A DNA stretch of 32,239 nt from Akkermansia muciniphila (GCA_945898055.1 CAMDGV010000053.1:1-32239); one strand, 5' to 3'; positions 14,355 through 24,234 are shown, counted from the first letter of the stretch. Numbers and translations: made by a program. The notes: generated by a model from the sequence alone, not told the origin.

Positions 14355-17300
14355 GTGATAAAATTAATTTCACTGATGGGTTTGATGTTGGTCGTGACTG
14401 CCACGCTGAGGGCGGCGTCACTCCAGCCTGACTACAATACGAGTGTCCGTTCGATTCTCTCGCGGAATTGTTTCAAGTGCCACGGACCAGACGAGGCCGC
14501 TCGAAAGGGGAAACTGCGTCTTGATGTAAGGGAGGTTGCTCTACGACCCGCGAAATCGGGTGCGGTCGCTCTTGTGCCGGGCCGACCGGATTCCAGTGAA
14601 TTATTCCGGCGTCTGGCTTCGACTGATCCAGAGGAAAAGATGCCGCCGCCCGAAACTGGCCAAAGGCTGAGTGCCGCCGAAACAGAGACATTACGGAATT
14701 GGGTGGCAGGCGGAGCTGAATACCAACAGCACTGGGCCTTTGTTCCGCCCCGTCTTGTTTCGGTGCCTTCTGCTCCTAATGACACTTGGAGTCGCAACAG
14801 TATCGACCTTTTTGTCCTCCAGAAACTCCAGCAGCAAGGATTAACCCATTCGCCCGAGGCTGATCCCTATTCGCTTTTGCGTCGCCTTTCGCTGGACCTC
14901 ACCGGTTTGCCTCCCACCCCAGAAGAAATGGAGTTCTTTTTAAACGATCGTTCAGCAGGGGCTTATGAACATCAAGTAGATCGGCTGCTGGGATCTCCCC
15001 ACTATGGCGAACGCTGGGGGCGGCGCTGGATGGATCTTGCTCGGTACGCTGATACCAACGGATACGAGAAAGATCGGAACCGAACCATCTGGCCCTGGCG
15101 AGATTGGGTAATTCGTGCTCTCAATGCCGATATGCCCTTCGACCAATTTACTGTCGAACAACTCGCGGGCGATCTTTTACCGCAGTCTTCCAACGATCAG
15201 CGGATCGCCACTGGTTTTCATCGGAATACCATGCTTAACGAAGAAGGGGGTATTGATCCTTTGGAATTTCGTTTTCACGCAATGACCGACCGGGTGGCCA
15301 CCACAGGGACAACTTGGCTGGGCCTTACTCTGGGTTGCGCCCAATGCCATACCCATAAGTATGATCCAATCCCTCACCAAGAGTATTATCAGATGATGGC
15401 TTTTCTAAACAACGCCGACGAACCGGAATTGGATCTCCCCAATCCTCTTGCAGAAGAGCGTCATCGGCTCGGTTTAGAGCGAGCCGATCGCCTTGTGCGT
15501 GGTTTGGCCGATGGCTTTCCTCTCTCAGACGTCCTCTGGCACACCCCGCGTCCGTCCAAAGCCATGGCTGCAAGTGGCGAAAATCCACAGATTCTCGAGG
15601 AGGGTTCGGTCCTCTTCAATGGAGCGGCTCCCGAGCAGGATACTTACACCATCACCTTAGAAACAGGTTCCGAGGGTGTGGATCGATTACGTTTGGAAAC
15701 CCTTACCGATGCTTCCTTACCGAAAAAGGGGCCTGGGCGCGTGGCTCATGGCAACTTTGTCTTGAGTGAACTGCGTATCACCGCTGCGCCTCGAAATGAT
15801 CCGGCACGTCTTCGACCGATTAAACTGCGTTCAGCCACCGCAGATGTGGAGCAAACGGGTTACTCTGTAAGTCAGGCTATTGATGGTCGGAGTGATACCG
15901 GATGGGGTGTCGATATTGGAGCAGGCGGGCTTGGACTACCTCATACGGCGACTTTCCAATTTGACGAGCCGGTTTCCTATCCGGGCGGAGCTCAGTTTGT
16001 TATTACGCTCGAGCATCGGTTGTCTGGCAAACACCTTATCGGACGCCCTCGACTCAGTCTCGGATCGCCAACTCTAGCCACTCGACCGATCGCGGAACGA
16101 AGACGCGAAATTGTCGAAGAGCGCTTCAATCAATGGTTATCGGCTATCCGCACCAAGGTCATTCCTTGGCGCAGTCTCAAACCGTCTCGGGCAACATCCA
16201 ACCAGCCTAAATTGACTGTGCTTGCCGATGATTCGGTCCTAGCCAGTGGCGATATCACCAAGAGCGACAGGTATGATCTCACCTTTGATGTTCCAGTAGA
16301 AAAGATCACCGCTTTGCGGTTGGAAGCTTTACCCGACGACAGTTTACCTGCGCACGGTCCTGGTATGGCCTACTACGAGGGGCCTAAAGGAGACTTCTTC
16401 TTAGGTGAACTTCAGTTGATTGCGAATGGGAAGGCGATTGCTTTTGCTGGGGCCTCCCATAGTTACGCCAAAAATAGCTTTGGCAGCGATGCTCCTGCGA
16501 GCGCGGCCATCGATGGCGATATGCAGACCGGTTGGTCAACTGGAGGTCGCGAAGGTCGACGACATGAGGCTGTTTTTGTCCTGAAAGAACCCTTAACCGC
16601 GCAGGAGGGTTTAAAGATTCAACTCCACTTTGGACGTCACTATGCCTGTTCCTTGGGTCGATTTCGACTCTCTGTTACCACACAGACGAGTGGTGTTCAG
16701 GCTGCGGATCGATCTCCAGAGTTAACCGCACTTCTCCAGCAGTCTGCGGTGGAACTGGGAGCTACCGGACTTCAGTCGTTGCGAGATGAATTCCTCTTAA
16801 ACACCCCCGAATTAGCCCACGTTCAGCGCGAAATCGAAGAGCTTCGACGCCCTCTTTCGCATCGGACTACCTTGGTGCTTCGTGAACGACCCAAGACGAA
16901 TCCGCGACCCACATTTCGTCATCATCGAGGAGAGTACCTCCAACCGACTGAATCAGTAGAACCGGGTGTTTTATCAGTTCTTTCTCCTTTTTTACCCAGC
17001 TATCCCCCGAACCGTCTGGGTCTCGCTCAGTGGTTGATTTCCACTAATAATCCCCTCACCGCTCGGGTCACGGTCAATCGCCAGTGGCAGGCTTTCTTTG
17101 GTCGGGGACTCGTCCGAACTACCGAGGATTTTGGTTATCAAGGCGACTTGCCGTCTCATCCTGAATTGCTGGATTGGTTAGCAGTAGTTTGGATGCAAGA
17201 TGGATGGTCTATGAAGCGGTTGCATAAACGGATTGTCATGAGTGCCACCTATCGCCAGTCATCGCGGATCTCTCCTGATCTGCGGCTCAGGGATGTCGAT

Positions 17301-17936
17301 AATCGTTGGTTGGCCCGGGGGCCATCAGTCCGCTTGGATGCCGAACAGATCCGTGATGCAGCCCTGTTTGCGAGCGGATTGCTTTCGATGAAAATGGAGG
17401 GGCCTGGGGTTTATCCGCCTCAACCCGTTGGAATCATGGAAGCGGCTTGGGGTGGAGCAAGATGGCCTGTCAGCGAAGGGGAAGATCGCTACCGTCGCAG
17501 TGTCTATACTTTCGTTAAGCGTACCGCCCCGTTTGCTCTGTTTAATACCTTCGATGCCCCCAGTGGAGAATCCTGTCTGGCGCGCCGTGAAGTTTCCAAT
17601 ACGCCTCTTCAGGCACTGACTCTTCTCAATGACATCGTTTTCCTTGAGGTCGCTCGAGCGCTGGGTCGTTCTCTAGCCGTCTATCCGGGGACGACCAGTG
17701 CTCGAATTGAATATGCCTTTCGCCGCTGTATGACGCGGCTGCCGACTCCAGACGAGACGGCCTCTCTGCAGCGTTTTCTGGAGGTGCAACGAGGGCGATT
17801 TACAAAGGGTGAATTGGACCCAAATTCCCTGATGGGCGATGAATCTGGGACAGTGCTGGAACGGAGCGAACGTGCGGCGTGGACCGCTCTCGCTCGAGCT
17901 CTGCTAAACTTGGATGAAATGATAGTAAAAGGCTGA
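14355..17936 (+). CDS. PSCyt1/DUF1549/DUF1553 protein with two inserted discoidin-like modules
   Basis: 1193 aa from GTG 14355 (ATG 14376 also possible), with signal peptide ~1-21. A cytochrome-c-like PSCyt1 domain follows, with haem motif CFKCH (C39, C42, H43) and probable Met ligand in EEKMPPP (~96). DUF1549 (PSCyt2) spans ~140-345 (DLTGLPPTPEEMEFFL, MDLARYADTNGYEKD, GCAQCHTHKYDPI). Two related modules at ~428-575 and ~618-778 share LRLE.L.D.SLP..GPG, F.L.ELR and AIDG...TGW. DUF1553 (PSD1) begins ~883 (SYPPNRLGLAQWL) and ends in the TPLQALTLLND region. These proteins are hallmarks of Verrucomicrobiota and Planctomycetota, often encoded next to DUF1501 and sulfatases. A redox role in polysaccharide use is suspected but unproven. 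Confidence 0.9.
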   Translation: MIKLISLMGLMLVVTATLRAASLQPDYNTSVRSILSRNCFKCHGPDEAARKGKLRLDVREVALRPAKSGAVALVPGRPDSSELFRRLASTDPEEKMPPPETGQRLSAAETETLRNWVAGGAEYQQHWAFVPPRLVSVPSAPNDTWSRNSIDLFVLQKLQQQGLTHSPEADPYSLLRRLSLDLTGLPPTPEEMEFFLNDRSAGAYEHQVDRLLGSPHYGERWGRRWMDLARYADTNGYEKDRNRTIWPWRDWVIRALNADMPFDQFTVEQLAGDLLPQSSNDQRIATGFHRNTMLNEEGGIDPLEFRFHAMTDRVATTGTTWLGLTLGCAQCHTHKYDPIPHQEYYQMMAFLNNADEPELDLPNPLAEERHRLGLERADRLVRGLADGFPLSDVLWHTPRPSKAMAASGENPQILEEGSVLFNGAAPEQDTYTITLETGSEGVDRLRLETLTDASLPKKGPGRVAHGNFVLSELRITAAPRNDPARLRPIKLRSATADVEQTGYSVSQAIDGRSDTGWGVDIGAGGLGLPHTATFQFDEPVSYPGGAQFVITLEHRLSGKHLIGRPRLSLGSPTLATRPIAERRREIVEERFNQWLSAIRTKVIPWRSLKPSRATSNQPKLTVLADDSVLASGDITKSDRYDLTFDVPVEKITALRLEALPDDSLPAHGPGMAYYEGPKGDFFLGELQLIANGKAIAFAGASHSYAKNSFGSDAPASAAIDGDMQTGWSTGGREGRRHEAVFVLKEPLTAQEGLKIQLHFGRHYACSLGRFRLSVTTQTSGVQAADRSPELTALLQQSAVELGATGLQSLRDEFLLNTPELAHVQREIEELRRPLSHRTTLVLRERPKTNPRPTFRHHRGEYLQPTESVEPGVLSVLSPFLPSYPPNRLGLAQWLISTNNPLTARVTVNRQWQAFFGRGLVRTTEDFGYQGDLPSHPELLDWLAVVWMQDGWSMKRLHKRIVMSATYRQSSRISPDLRLRDVDNRWLARGPSVRLDAEQIRDAALFASGLLSMKMEGPGVYPPQPVGIMEAAWGGARWPVSEGEDRYRRSVYTFVKRTAPFALFNTFDAPSGESCLARREVSNTPLQALTLLNDIVFLEVARALGRSLAVYPGTTSARIEYAFRRCMTRLPTPDETASLQRFLEVQRGRFTKGELDPNSLMGDESGTVLERSERAAWTALARALLNLDEMIVKG

Positions 17937-17968
17937 CCCCTGACGTTCTACAACTTCTTTACTTTACG

Positions 17969-19414
17969 ATGAACCGCCCTCCTTTTCAATCCGTTGATGT
18001 CAGTCGTCGCCACTTCCTTCAGGACTGCGGTATCGGTCTGGGAAAGATGGCCCTTGCTGGTTTGCTTTCTGGGGTCGGACTTCAGCGACTTCGAGCGGAG
18101 GAGGCCTCTGGAGCTGGGTCGCAAGGGCCGCGAGCACCGCACTTTCCAGGGAAAGCCAAGCGGGTGATCCATCTCTTTATGGCGGGGGCACCCAGTCAGT
18201 TGGAACTTTTCGATTTCAAACCGGCACTCGCGAAGTTAGAGGGAAAACCATTGCCCCCCTCGGTGATCGGAGGTCAACGATATGCCTTCATTCGACCCGA
18301 TGCGGCGGTGCTGGGGCCTCGTTTTAAATTCGCCCGACACGGCCAGTGTGGAGCTCAGATTTCTGAAGTTCTCCCCCATTTAGCTAAGATTGTGGACGAG
18401 ATCTGCTTTGTACGCGCGGTCCGTACCGATCAGTTTAATCATGCCCCGGCGCAGATTTTTTTTAACACAGGCTTTGCTCAACCCGGTCGCCCGAGCCTGG
18501 GTTCGTGGGTCCTTTACGGGCTTGGAGCTGAATCACAGAATCTCCCAGCCTTCGTAGTCATGAGCACAGCCGGTGGGCTCAGTGGCGGAGCTTCCCTCTG
18601 GTCCAGCGGCTTTCTGCCCACGGTTCATACTGGGGTTCGACTCCGGAATCAGGGGCCGCCCATTCTGAATGTCGATACGCCCGCAGGCATTGATCAGCAA
18701 TTACAGCGAGAGACACTCGACGTGGTAGGTGATCTCAATCGAAAGCGCCTTGAGGGGGCGGGTGATCCTGAGATCGCCACCAGAATTGCCTCTTATGAGA
18801 TGGCATTTCGACTGCAGACATCGGCTCCGGTGCTGATGGATTTGCGGGGCGAATCTAAGTCGACCCTCGATCTTTACGGTTGTGATCCAGCAAAACCTTC
18901 CTTTGCTCGCGCCTGTCTTCTCGCACGTCGAATGGTTGAACGCGGGGTTCGTTTCGTGAATATATACCACGAAGGCTGGGACGCCCACAGTGATGTCGCA
19001 GGTAATGTACGGTCCAACGCAGCGACCACAGATCAGGCCAGCATGGCTCTAATCCTCGATCTCAAACAACGGGGAATGCTTGAGGACACCTTGGTGGTTT
19101 GGGGCGGAGAATTCGGTCGGACCCCGATGATCGAATCCAATCCGGCACTCGGTCGCAGCCAAGGACGAGATCATCACCCGCAAGCCTATACAGTGTGGAT
19201 GGCGGGGGGCGGGATTAAAGCTGGGTTCAGCTACGGTGCAACCGACGAACTAGGATTTCACGGCGTTGAAAACCCAGTTCACGTCCATGATTTGCAGGCG
19301 ACCTTACTGCACTGTCTCGGCTTCGATCACGAACGGCTCACCTACCATCATGCAGGCCGTGATTATCGGCTCACTGATGTTCATGGTAAAGTTATTCGCG
19401 AAATACTCACCTGA
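17969..19414 (+). CDS. DUF1501 protein with Tat signal
   Basis: 481 aa. Residues 1-45 carry a twin-arginine signal (VSRRHFLQDCGIGLGKMALA), so the folded protein is exported. The rest is DUF1501, an alkaline-phosphatase/sulfatase-superfamily fold: KRVIHLFMAGAPSQLELFDF near the N-terminus, VRTDQFNHAPAQIF, YHEGWDAHSD and VVWGGEFGRTPM in the middle, and a GRDHHPQAYTVWMAGGGIK block with metal-type His residues. It starts 32 bp after the PSCyt1/DUF1553 stop. This arrangement recurs across the phylum, so the two are almost surely one operon and act together outside the cytoplasm. Confidence 0.93.
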   Translation: MNRPPFQSVDVSRRHFLQDCGIGLGKMALAGLLSGVGLQRLRAEEASGAGSQGPRAPHFPGKAKRVIHLFMAGAPSQLELFDFKPALAKLEGKPLPPSVIGGQRYAFIRPDAAVLGPRFKFARHGQCGAQISEVLPHLAKIVDEICFVRAVRTDQFNHAPAQIFFNTGFAQPGRPSLGSWVLYGLGAESQNLPAFVVMSTAGGLSGGASLWSSGFLPTVHTGVRLRNQGPPILNVDTPAGIDQQLQRETLDVVGDLNRKRLEGAGDPEIATRIASYEMAFRLQTSAPVLMDLRGESKSTLDLYGCDPAKPSFARACLLARRMVERGVRFVNIYHEGWDAHSDVAGNVRSNAATTDQASMALILDLKQRGMLEDTLVVWGGEFGRTPMIESNPALGRSQGRDHHPQAYTVWMAGGGIKAGFSYGATDELGFHGVENPVHVHDLQATLLHCLGFDHERLTYHHAGRDYRLTDVHGKVIREILT

Positions 19415-19547
19415 ACGACCCTGTTTTTAGCGATTCTAATACTAGGTTGCGGATCGTCCCCTTGGCTAGGTCAGCCTTGATCTGAACCACTAGATTAAAT
19501 TAAGCTCCGAAAGTTCTCCGGTTACATTTGAGATTTTCAGATTTCAG

Positions 19548-20474
19548 ATGGCTCGACTTGTTAGATTTAACGATTTTATGACCTCTTTTGTTTTGCCAAA
19601 TCATCGGTTCCGCCGTGGGTTCACCTTAATTGAACTCTTAGTGGTGATTGCCATTATAGCCATTCTTGCGGGGATGCTCTTGCCCGCCTTAGCTAAGGCG
19701 AAGACGAAGGCTCAAGGGATTGGTTGTCTTAACAACACCAAGCAATTGACCCTCGCTTGGCATCTTTACTCCGGTGATTTTCAAGACAAAGTTGCCAACA
19801 ACTATGGGGTTTCTGAGACCATCGAAGCCATCGACAAGCGGGTCTTCGATAATTGGGTTAACAACGTGATGACCTGGGGTGTGGGGACTGGAACTCTCGA
19901 ACGGAGTGTCACCAACAAGGAGTGGGTGGCCAACGGAGTCCTAGGGAAGTACACTGGGGGTACGGTCGGCGTCTATAAATGTCCGGCCGATACACGGGCT
20001 TCGCCGGCACAAGTAGCCAAGGGTTGGTCCCGCAATCGTAGTCTCGCTATGAACTCCTTTTTTGGACGATTCAGCATCGGTAACGATCCTACTTTAAGCG
20101 GAAGAAATTGGGGGTTTAATGATCGGATCCAATTTCTCAAGCAGGCAACCGTCCCAAATCCCTCAAAAACTTGGTTAACCTTGGATGAACATCCCGATTC
20201 GATTAACGACGGCTATTTCATTAATAATCCTGATGCGGGTAATTGGGGGGATATCCCAGCCTCTTATCACAATGGTGCCTGCGGCTTTTCCTTTGCTGAT
20301 GGGCATTCCGAAATCAAGAAATGGATGAGCAAAAGCTCCATTTACCCCAAAGTGAGCTTTGCTTATCCCAATGTCTTGCCCTTCGATGCAAATGGACGTC
20401 TCGACCTCCAATGGTATCGGGAACGGACCGGTTATGTGTTAGCAGCAGGCAATATTTCGCAATACGGCTACTAA
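19548..20474 (+). CDS. Pseudopilin of the H-X9-DG type
   Basis: 308 aa; a second ATG at 19578 would shorten the leader. The leader ends [20 protein letters not shown], the prepilin peptidase site followed by the membrane helix. The C-terminal half contains [20 protein letters not shown], an exact H-X9-DG motif. [10 protein letters not shown] and [12 protein letters not shown] are typical of the family. Probably a minor pseudopilin or surface filament component. It lies 130 bp after the DUF1501 gene in the same direction, so a shared transcript is possible, although such pilins are often independent. Confidence 0.9.
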   Translation: MARLVRFNDFMTSFVLPNHRFRRGFTLIELLVVIAIIAILAGMLLPALAKAKTKAQGIGCLNNTKQLTLAWHLYSGDFQDKVANNYGVSETIEAIDKRVFDNWVNNVMTWGVGTGTLERSVTNKEWVANGVLGKYTGGTVGVYKCPADTRASPAQVAKGWSRNRSLAMNSFFGRFSIGNDPTLSGRNWGFNDRIQFLKQATVPNPSKTWLTLDEHPDSINDGYFINNPDAGNWGDIPASYHNGACGFSFADGHSEIKKWMSKSSIYPKVSFAYPNVLPFDANGRLDLQWYRERTGYVLAAGNISQYGY

Positions 20475-20497
20475 AACACTGGGAAAGAGGGGCCGTC

Positions 20498-20971
20498 TCA
20501 GAGGCTGTTGCGGAACATAATTCGGGCAATTCCATAAAGGATCAGTAACAAAAAACTGAGCGATAAAAGGAATCGGCGACGAGCGATCTTACGTTCGTAG
20601 CGAAGGGGGCGAAGTCCGTGAACCGAACCGGCAGCCATCAAAGTGACCAGGCCTGAGGGGGTTCGTGGACGTGGCCCAAACTTGGTTTTCCATCGGGCCC
20701 ATGCCTCCACTAAGTTGTAGCGATCGAGTGGTGCACTTGAAGAGTGGAATCCGCCCGAGGGAAGCGATGATGGACGGGGTGCAGGAGTGGGGATAGGTCG
20801 ATCGGCTAAGACTCCTCGGACTGAGGGAGAAGGTTGACGTTGGTTCAGTTTGACTTGAGGCGGCGGTTGAGCGGAGAGATGAGTAATCCGTTTCTGGAGC
20901 CGAGAGATTTCCCGCTCCAGAGTTCTCTGGCGGGCCTGCATTGGGTCGTTCGTTTTGCTAAACCAGCCCAC
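20498..20971 (-). CDS. Unknown protein with N-terminal coiled coil and C-terminal membrane anchor
   Basis: 157 aa from GTG 20971, with AGGA 7 nt upstream. No family recognised. Residues ~10-35 form a likely coiled coil (QRTLEREISRLQKRITHL). Residues 36-80 are Pro/Ser-rich and probably disordered. Residues ~130-152 (FLLSLSFLLLILYGIARIMF) are one hydrophobic helix preceded by a very basic stretch (RYERKIARRR), so the protein should be tail-anchored with its bulk in the cytoplasm. It starts 9 bp after the stop of the 225-aa coiled-coil gene and shares its architecture. The two are surely co-transcribed and may form one complex. Confidence 0.65.
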   Translation of the reverse strand: MGWFSKTNDPMQARQRTLEREISRLQKRITHLSAQPPPQVKLNQRQPSPSVRGVLADRPIPTPAPRPSSLPSGGFHSSSAPLDRYNLVEAWARWKTKFGPRPRTPSGLVTLMAAGSVHGLRPLRYERKIARRRFLLSLSFLLLILYGIARIMFRNSL

Positions 20972-20980
20972 CTCAAATCC

Positions 20981-21658
20981 TCAACGTTTCAAAGCGATTA
21001 CCACAGTCAGAGCGAACACTCCCAAGGCCAATAAAAGCACCGGCCAGTTCAAAGCCAAACCAACACGAGCTAACTGTGACTTTGAGAGATCAGCTAGGTT
21101 GGAGGCCGGGGTTAGAGGTGGATTATCTGAAGCACCAATGGCCCCTTGACCCTCTAAAATAGGCCATGACAACCGGGCTTTTGTATACTCCATTCGTGCG
21201 TTTTCAATCGTAGCGAGCGAGCGAGATAAGTCAGTTTCCCATGTGCTATCGGTCCAGACTTGTTCATTCAAGCTTTGCACTTGGGTCAAAGCCGTTTTTA
21301 GATCCTCCAAGGTTCGACCTATCTGCTGAGAATCCCGACGAAGGCTTTGCTCAGATTGATCGAGCAAACCGACCCCTCGGATGAGGCTATGGAGCATCTC
21401 TTCGCGGCCAGTCTGGAATTCAGCTCGACGCCGGCGCATTTCTTCGACCGCCGATTTGGCTCGCTCTAATTGATTTTGGGCTTCTCTTAAGCGGATTAAT
21501 TCCTGTTGTGTCGCGGTTAATTGGTCGTCCAGTTCTTCGCGGGTTGGAGCTCGGCCGGCCGCAGTTGCAGCCTGAAAATGAGCCTCGGCCGGTCGCGGCA
21601 GAGAACCCGAACTGGTGCGAAAATCCGTATCCACAAAATCAGTCCCTTCGATTCGCAT
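20981..21658 (-). CDS. Unknown tail-anchored coiled-coil protein
   Basis: 225 aa, no family recognised. Residues ~38-160 are Gln/Glu/Arg/Leu-rich with heptad character (LTATQQELIRLREAQNQLER, AVEEMRRRRAEF), predicting a long coiled coil. Residues ~202-222 (WPVLLLALGVFALTVVIAL) form one C-terminal transmembrane helix ending KR. There is no signal peptide, so the coiled coil should face the cytoplasm. It lies 68 bp after a pseudopilin gene and 9 bp before another tail-anchored protein, all minus strand. A role in pilus or envelope scaffolding is conceivable from position only. Confidence 0.65.
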   Translation of the reverse strand: MRIEGTDFVDTDFRTSSGSLPRPAEAHFQAATAAGRAPTREELDDQLTATQQELIRLREAQNQLERAKSAVEEMRRRRAEFQTGREEMLHSLIRGVGLLDQSEQSLRRDSQQIGRTLEDLKTALTQVQSLNEQVWTDSTWETDLSRSLATIENARMEYTKARLSWPILEGQGAIGASDNPPLTPASNLADLSKSQLARVGLALNWPVLLLALGVFALTVVIALKR

Positions 21659-21726
21659 AATTGTTACCAGTCGACGATACGATTGCTGAGGTCAGATGGG
21701 AAGCCGCAGATAGGGATTCGTTAAAA

Positions 21727-22464
21727 TCACCACCAGAAATGAGGGACCGATCCGTCAGTTCGAACCTCCTGACGCGCAAAAGAACGAAATTCAGAATGAC
21801 CATCGAGGGCAAGAATATTTCCACCCGCCGGAAGTTGACCATTCAAATGAGCGGAACTATGACCCGCCCAACCGCCGTCCACTTTGGTGAAATTGCGGAT
21901 AGTACCGGTTCGGGTTGCCGAATTTGACAGCGTTGCATCGGCGACAATCACTCTCGCTGAGGGGCCGGGTTCAAATTCCTGTCCACCAACAATCCAAGGC
22001 TTAGGATTAAAATTTTCCGTGATATTAGTAATTTTGACCCGTCCCGCCCCTTTGAAAGCAACAACATAACCGATGACTCGATAACCCGTGGTGGTGTCAG
22101 AGGCGACCTCGTTGGTGACCCCCGTTGTAAAACTCCAGAGTTGATTATTGTTTTGTTTCTCAAAGCCGGGGCAATAAAGGATGCTCCTTTGACCTCCATA
22201 CCGCACAAACGCATTGGCCGCTTTTGCTGGGAGATCCCAAGGCCAGACGGCTCCGGTACAGTCGGGAAATTGGTCGCGGTTATCGTCCGAATACATGCGT
22301 ATCGCTAATCCCAAGTTTCTCAGATTACTTGAGCATTTGGTGACAATCGCTTTGCTTTTCGCTTTCCCAAGGGCCGGAAGCAACATTCCAGCTAGGATAG
22401 CTATGATGGCGATCACAACCAGTAACTCAATCAGGGTAAAACCACTTCGCAGAGATCTGTTCAT
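21727..22464 (-). CDS. Pseudopilin, H-Xn-DG-like variant
   Basis: 245 aa with an 8-residue leader (MNRSLRSG) before [20 protein letters not shown], a canonical prepilin peptidase site and helix. The body has [20 protein letters not shown] and the C-terminal [20 protein letters not shown], in which the His-to-DG distance is 14 instead of 9. The short leader is typical. It is the first gene of a minus-strand group with two tail-anchored coiled-coil proteins, unlike the other two pseudopilins of the window, which have no such partners. Confidence 0.88.
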   Translation of the reverse strand: MNRSLRSGFTLIELLVVIAIIAILAGMLLPALGKAKSKAIVTKCSSNLRNLGLAIRMYSDDNRDQFPDCTGAVWPWDLPAKAANAFVRYGGQRSILYCPGFEKQNNNQLWSFTTGVTNEVASDTTTGYRVIGYVVAFKGAGRVKITNITENFNPKPWIVGGQEFEPGPSARVIVADATLSNSATRTGTIRNFTKVDGGWAGHSSAHLNGQLPAGGNILALDGHSEFRSFARQEVRTDGSVPHFWW

Positions 22465-22532
22465 AGGCTGGCTTAAACAGTATTGAATCTTTGTAAATGA
22501 GTCGAGAAAGTCTACTCTAGTCCCAAAAAAAT

Positions 22533-22593
22533 CAGACCTCAGAAAAATGGGGGTAAAGCCGGCTTAACTCCCAATTTTCTGAGATCTGAGGCT
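22533..22593. repeat. Long imperfect hairpin, arm shared with 31921
   Basis: The arms 22536-22560 and 22561-22585 are complementary at about 21 of 25 positions with almost no loop (centre GCCGGC). The left arm (GACCTCAGAAAAATGGGG) recurs at 31921-31943 with two mismatches in 23. It could be a bidirectional terminator or a dispersed palindromic element of the REP kind, which would fit the RAYT remnant. Confidence 0.45.
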
Positions 22594-22595
22594 CA

Positions 22596-22635
22596 TTTTA
22601 ATAAAAACGGCGATCCCCGTTGAGAGATCGCCGTT
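22596..22635 (-). terminator. Rho-independent terminator of tig
   Basis: A perfect 10-bp stem (AACGGCGATC 22606-22615, GATCGCCGTT 22626-22635) with a 10-base loop. On the minus strand it is followed by TTTTTATTAAAA, a U-rich tail. It begins about 30 bp after the trigger factor stop. Confidence 0.85.
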
Positions 22636-22665
22636 AAATTTATTTGGAAGCGAGTTCCTCAGCGT

Positions 22666-23997
22666 TTAAGCCGTCGGAATTGGCGCTAACTCTGCCAGAG
22701 GGGCATCCTCAATCTGCGCATTCAATTCGATCATGTCCAAGACCTTGCCGGTCACAATCTCTTGAGCGATGTCAGGGAAAGCATTTCGCTCCTGAAGTGA
22801 CTTCGCAAACTTCTCTACTGGCGTCTTGTTCTGCTCGGCGAGAGCCACGACACGACGAGTCATCTCTTCCCGATCTGCTTTTACGCCTTCAGCGACAGCG
22901 ATCCGCTGGAGAATCAAAGCCGCTTTAACGCGATCTCTGGCACTTACCTCAGCCGTAGCAAAAATCTCGTCCTTACGTTCTTCAATCAGTTCCTTAGAGA
23001 CACCGCGCTGTTGATTCTCATTGACGATGTTATAGACAACATTGCGAGTTTCGTTCGTCAGTAGGCTCTCCGGCAACTCAAAAGAAACTTGATCGAGAAG
23101 GCCCTTGATCAGCTGATCTCGAACCGCTCGCCGAGCACGGAAATCCAGTTCGCTCTTTAGATCCTGACGGATGCCATTCATTAGAACTTCCAAGGATTCA
23201 GCTCCGAATGCTTTGACGAAGTCGTCATTCACTTCGGGTAGGACCTTCAATTTTACACTGACGATTTCCACCTCATAGAGCACTGCTTTACCTGAAAGAT
23301 CTTTGACCACAAAATCAACCGGCAAAGTGAGGGAGACTGTACGACGATCACCCGCACTGGCGCCGATCAAAGGGGTGGTGAAGCCGGGGATGAAAGACTC
23401 TTCTTTCACCAGCACCCAAAAATTTTGTTTGGTGGTTAGGCCTTGAGCAGTCGAGACGACAGCGCTAATCGGCTGACCGTCTAGTGTGCCGGTGTAATTC
23501 ACCACAGCGATATCCCCTTCAAGAATGGCCCGCTGGACATCGGTATACTGCACTTGTTGTTCGCGGAGGATATTCAGCGCACGTTGAGCATCCTCTTCCG
23601 ACGGCAGAGCGGCAGGACGTTGCGCCTTCAGCCCTTTGTACTGCGGCAAGACAAACTCCGGTTCATGCTCGAGGGTGACAGTGTAAGAGAACGGCATCCC
23701 GCGACCAAAAGCCAGTTCTTCGACATTCAAGGTGGCCACCACCCTCAATTTCTGTTGCTCAACAGCCTTTTGATAAGAGTCATTAAAGAGCTTTTTACGA
23801 ACTTCCTCATCGATACGGCCTTCAAAAGACTTCAGCACCAAATGCTTTGGAGCCTTACCCGGCCTAAAGCCAGGTAATTGAGCCTGTTTTTGGAAATTTG
23901 CGGTGATGGAGTCAAAGGAGGCGTTCACCTCTTCGACTGGCACCTCCACTCGGATGAGCTGCTTGCACTGACCCAGATTCTCGGCGGAAACGTTCAT
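22666..23997 (-). CDS. tig: Trigger factor, ribosome-associated chaperone
   Basis: 443 aa, the usual length. The N-terminal ribosome-binding domain has LPGFRPGKAPKHLV (GFRxGxxP signature at 43-50), which docks on ribosomal protein L23 at the exit tunnel. The FKBP-like peptidyl-prolyl isomerase domain lies at ~150-245 (GDIAVVNYTGTLDGQPI, FIPGFTTPLIGASAGD). A helical C-terminal chaperone domain follows. Contrary to many bacteria, no clpP/clpX genes follow; the gene ends at its own strong terminator. It is transcribed away from the carB half-gene, the two starts being about 240 bp apart. The second half of the FKBP domain has non-standard residues, which is common in this group. Confidence 0.95.
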   Translation of the reverse strand: MNVSAENLGQCKQLIRVEVPVEEVNASFDSITANFQKQAQLPGFRPGKAPKHLVLKSFEGRIDEEVRKKLFNDSYQKAVEQQKLRVVATLNVEELAFGRGMPFSYTVTLEHEPEFVLPQYKGLKAQRPAALPSEEDAQRALNILREQQVQYTDVQRAILEGDIAVVNYTGTLDGQPISAVVSTAQGLTTKQNFWVLVKEESFIPGFTTPLIGASAGDRRTVSLTLPVDFVVKDLSGKAVLYEVEIVSVKLKVLPEVNDDFVKAFGAESLEVLMNGIRQDLKSELDFRARRAVRDQLIKGLLDQVSFELPESLLTNETRNVVYNIVNENQQRGVSKELIEERKDEIFATAEVSARDRVKAALILQRIAVAEGVKADREEMTRRVVALAEQNKTPVEKFAKSLQERNAFPDIAQEIVTGKVLDMIELNAQIEDAPLAELAPIPTA

Positions 23998-24234
23998 GTA
24001 CTTTCTACAATGATTGAGAAGGGTCTCTCAGAGGGATCGACCCGACAAAGGTGGGCAGACTAGGAATTGAGAGGCCAACTGGTCAAGCGATCGTTCGGGT
24101 ATCTGCGTGATCAATTTCGGGAAGGTGTCTTAAACTGAGATTTGAAAATTAAATCAGAGCGATCCGGTGCGGCCCAGACTCGACAGTTGTCCCGCACTCC
24201 GGTTTCCTCGTTACGCCTTTCGCGATACCGAAAC

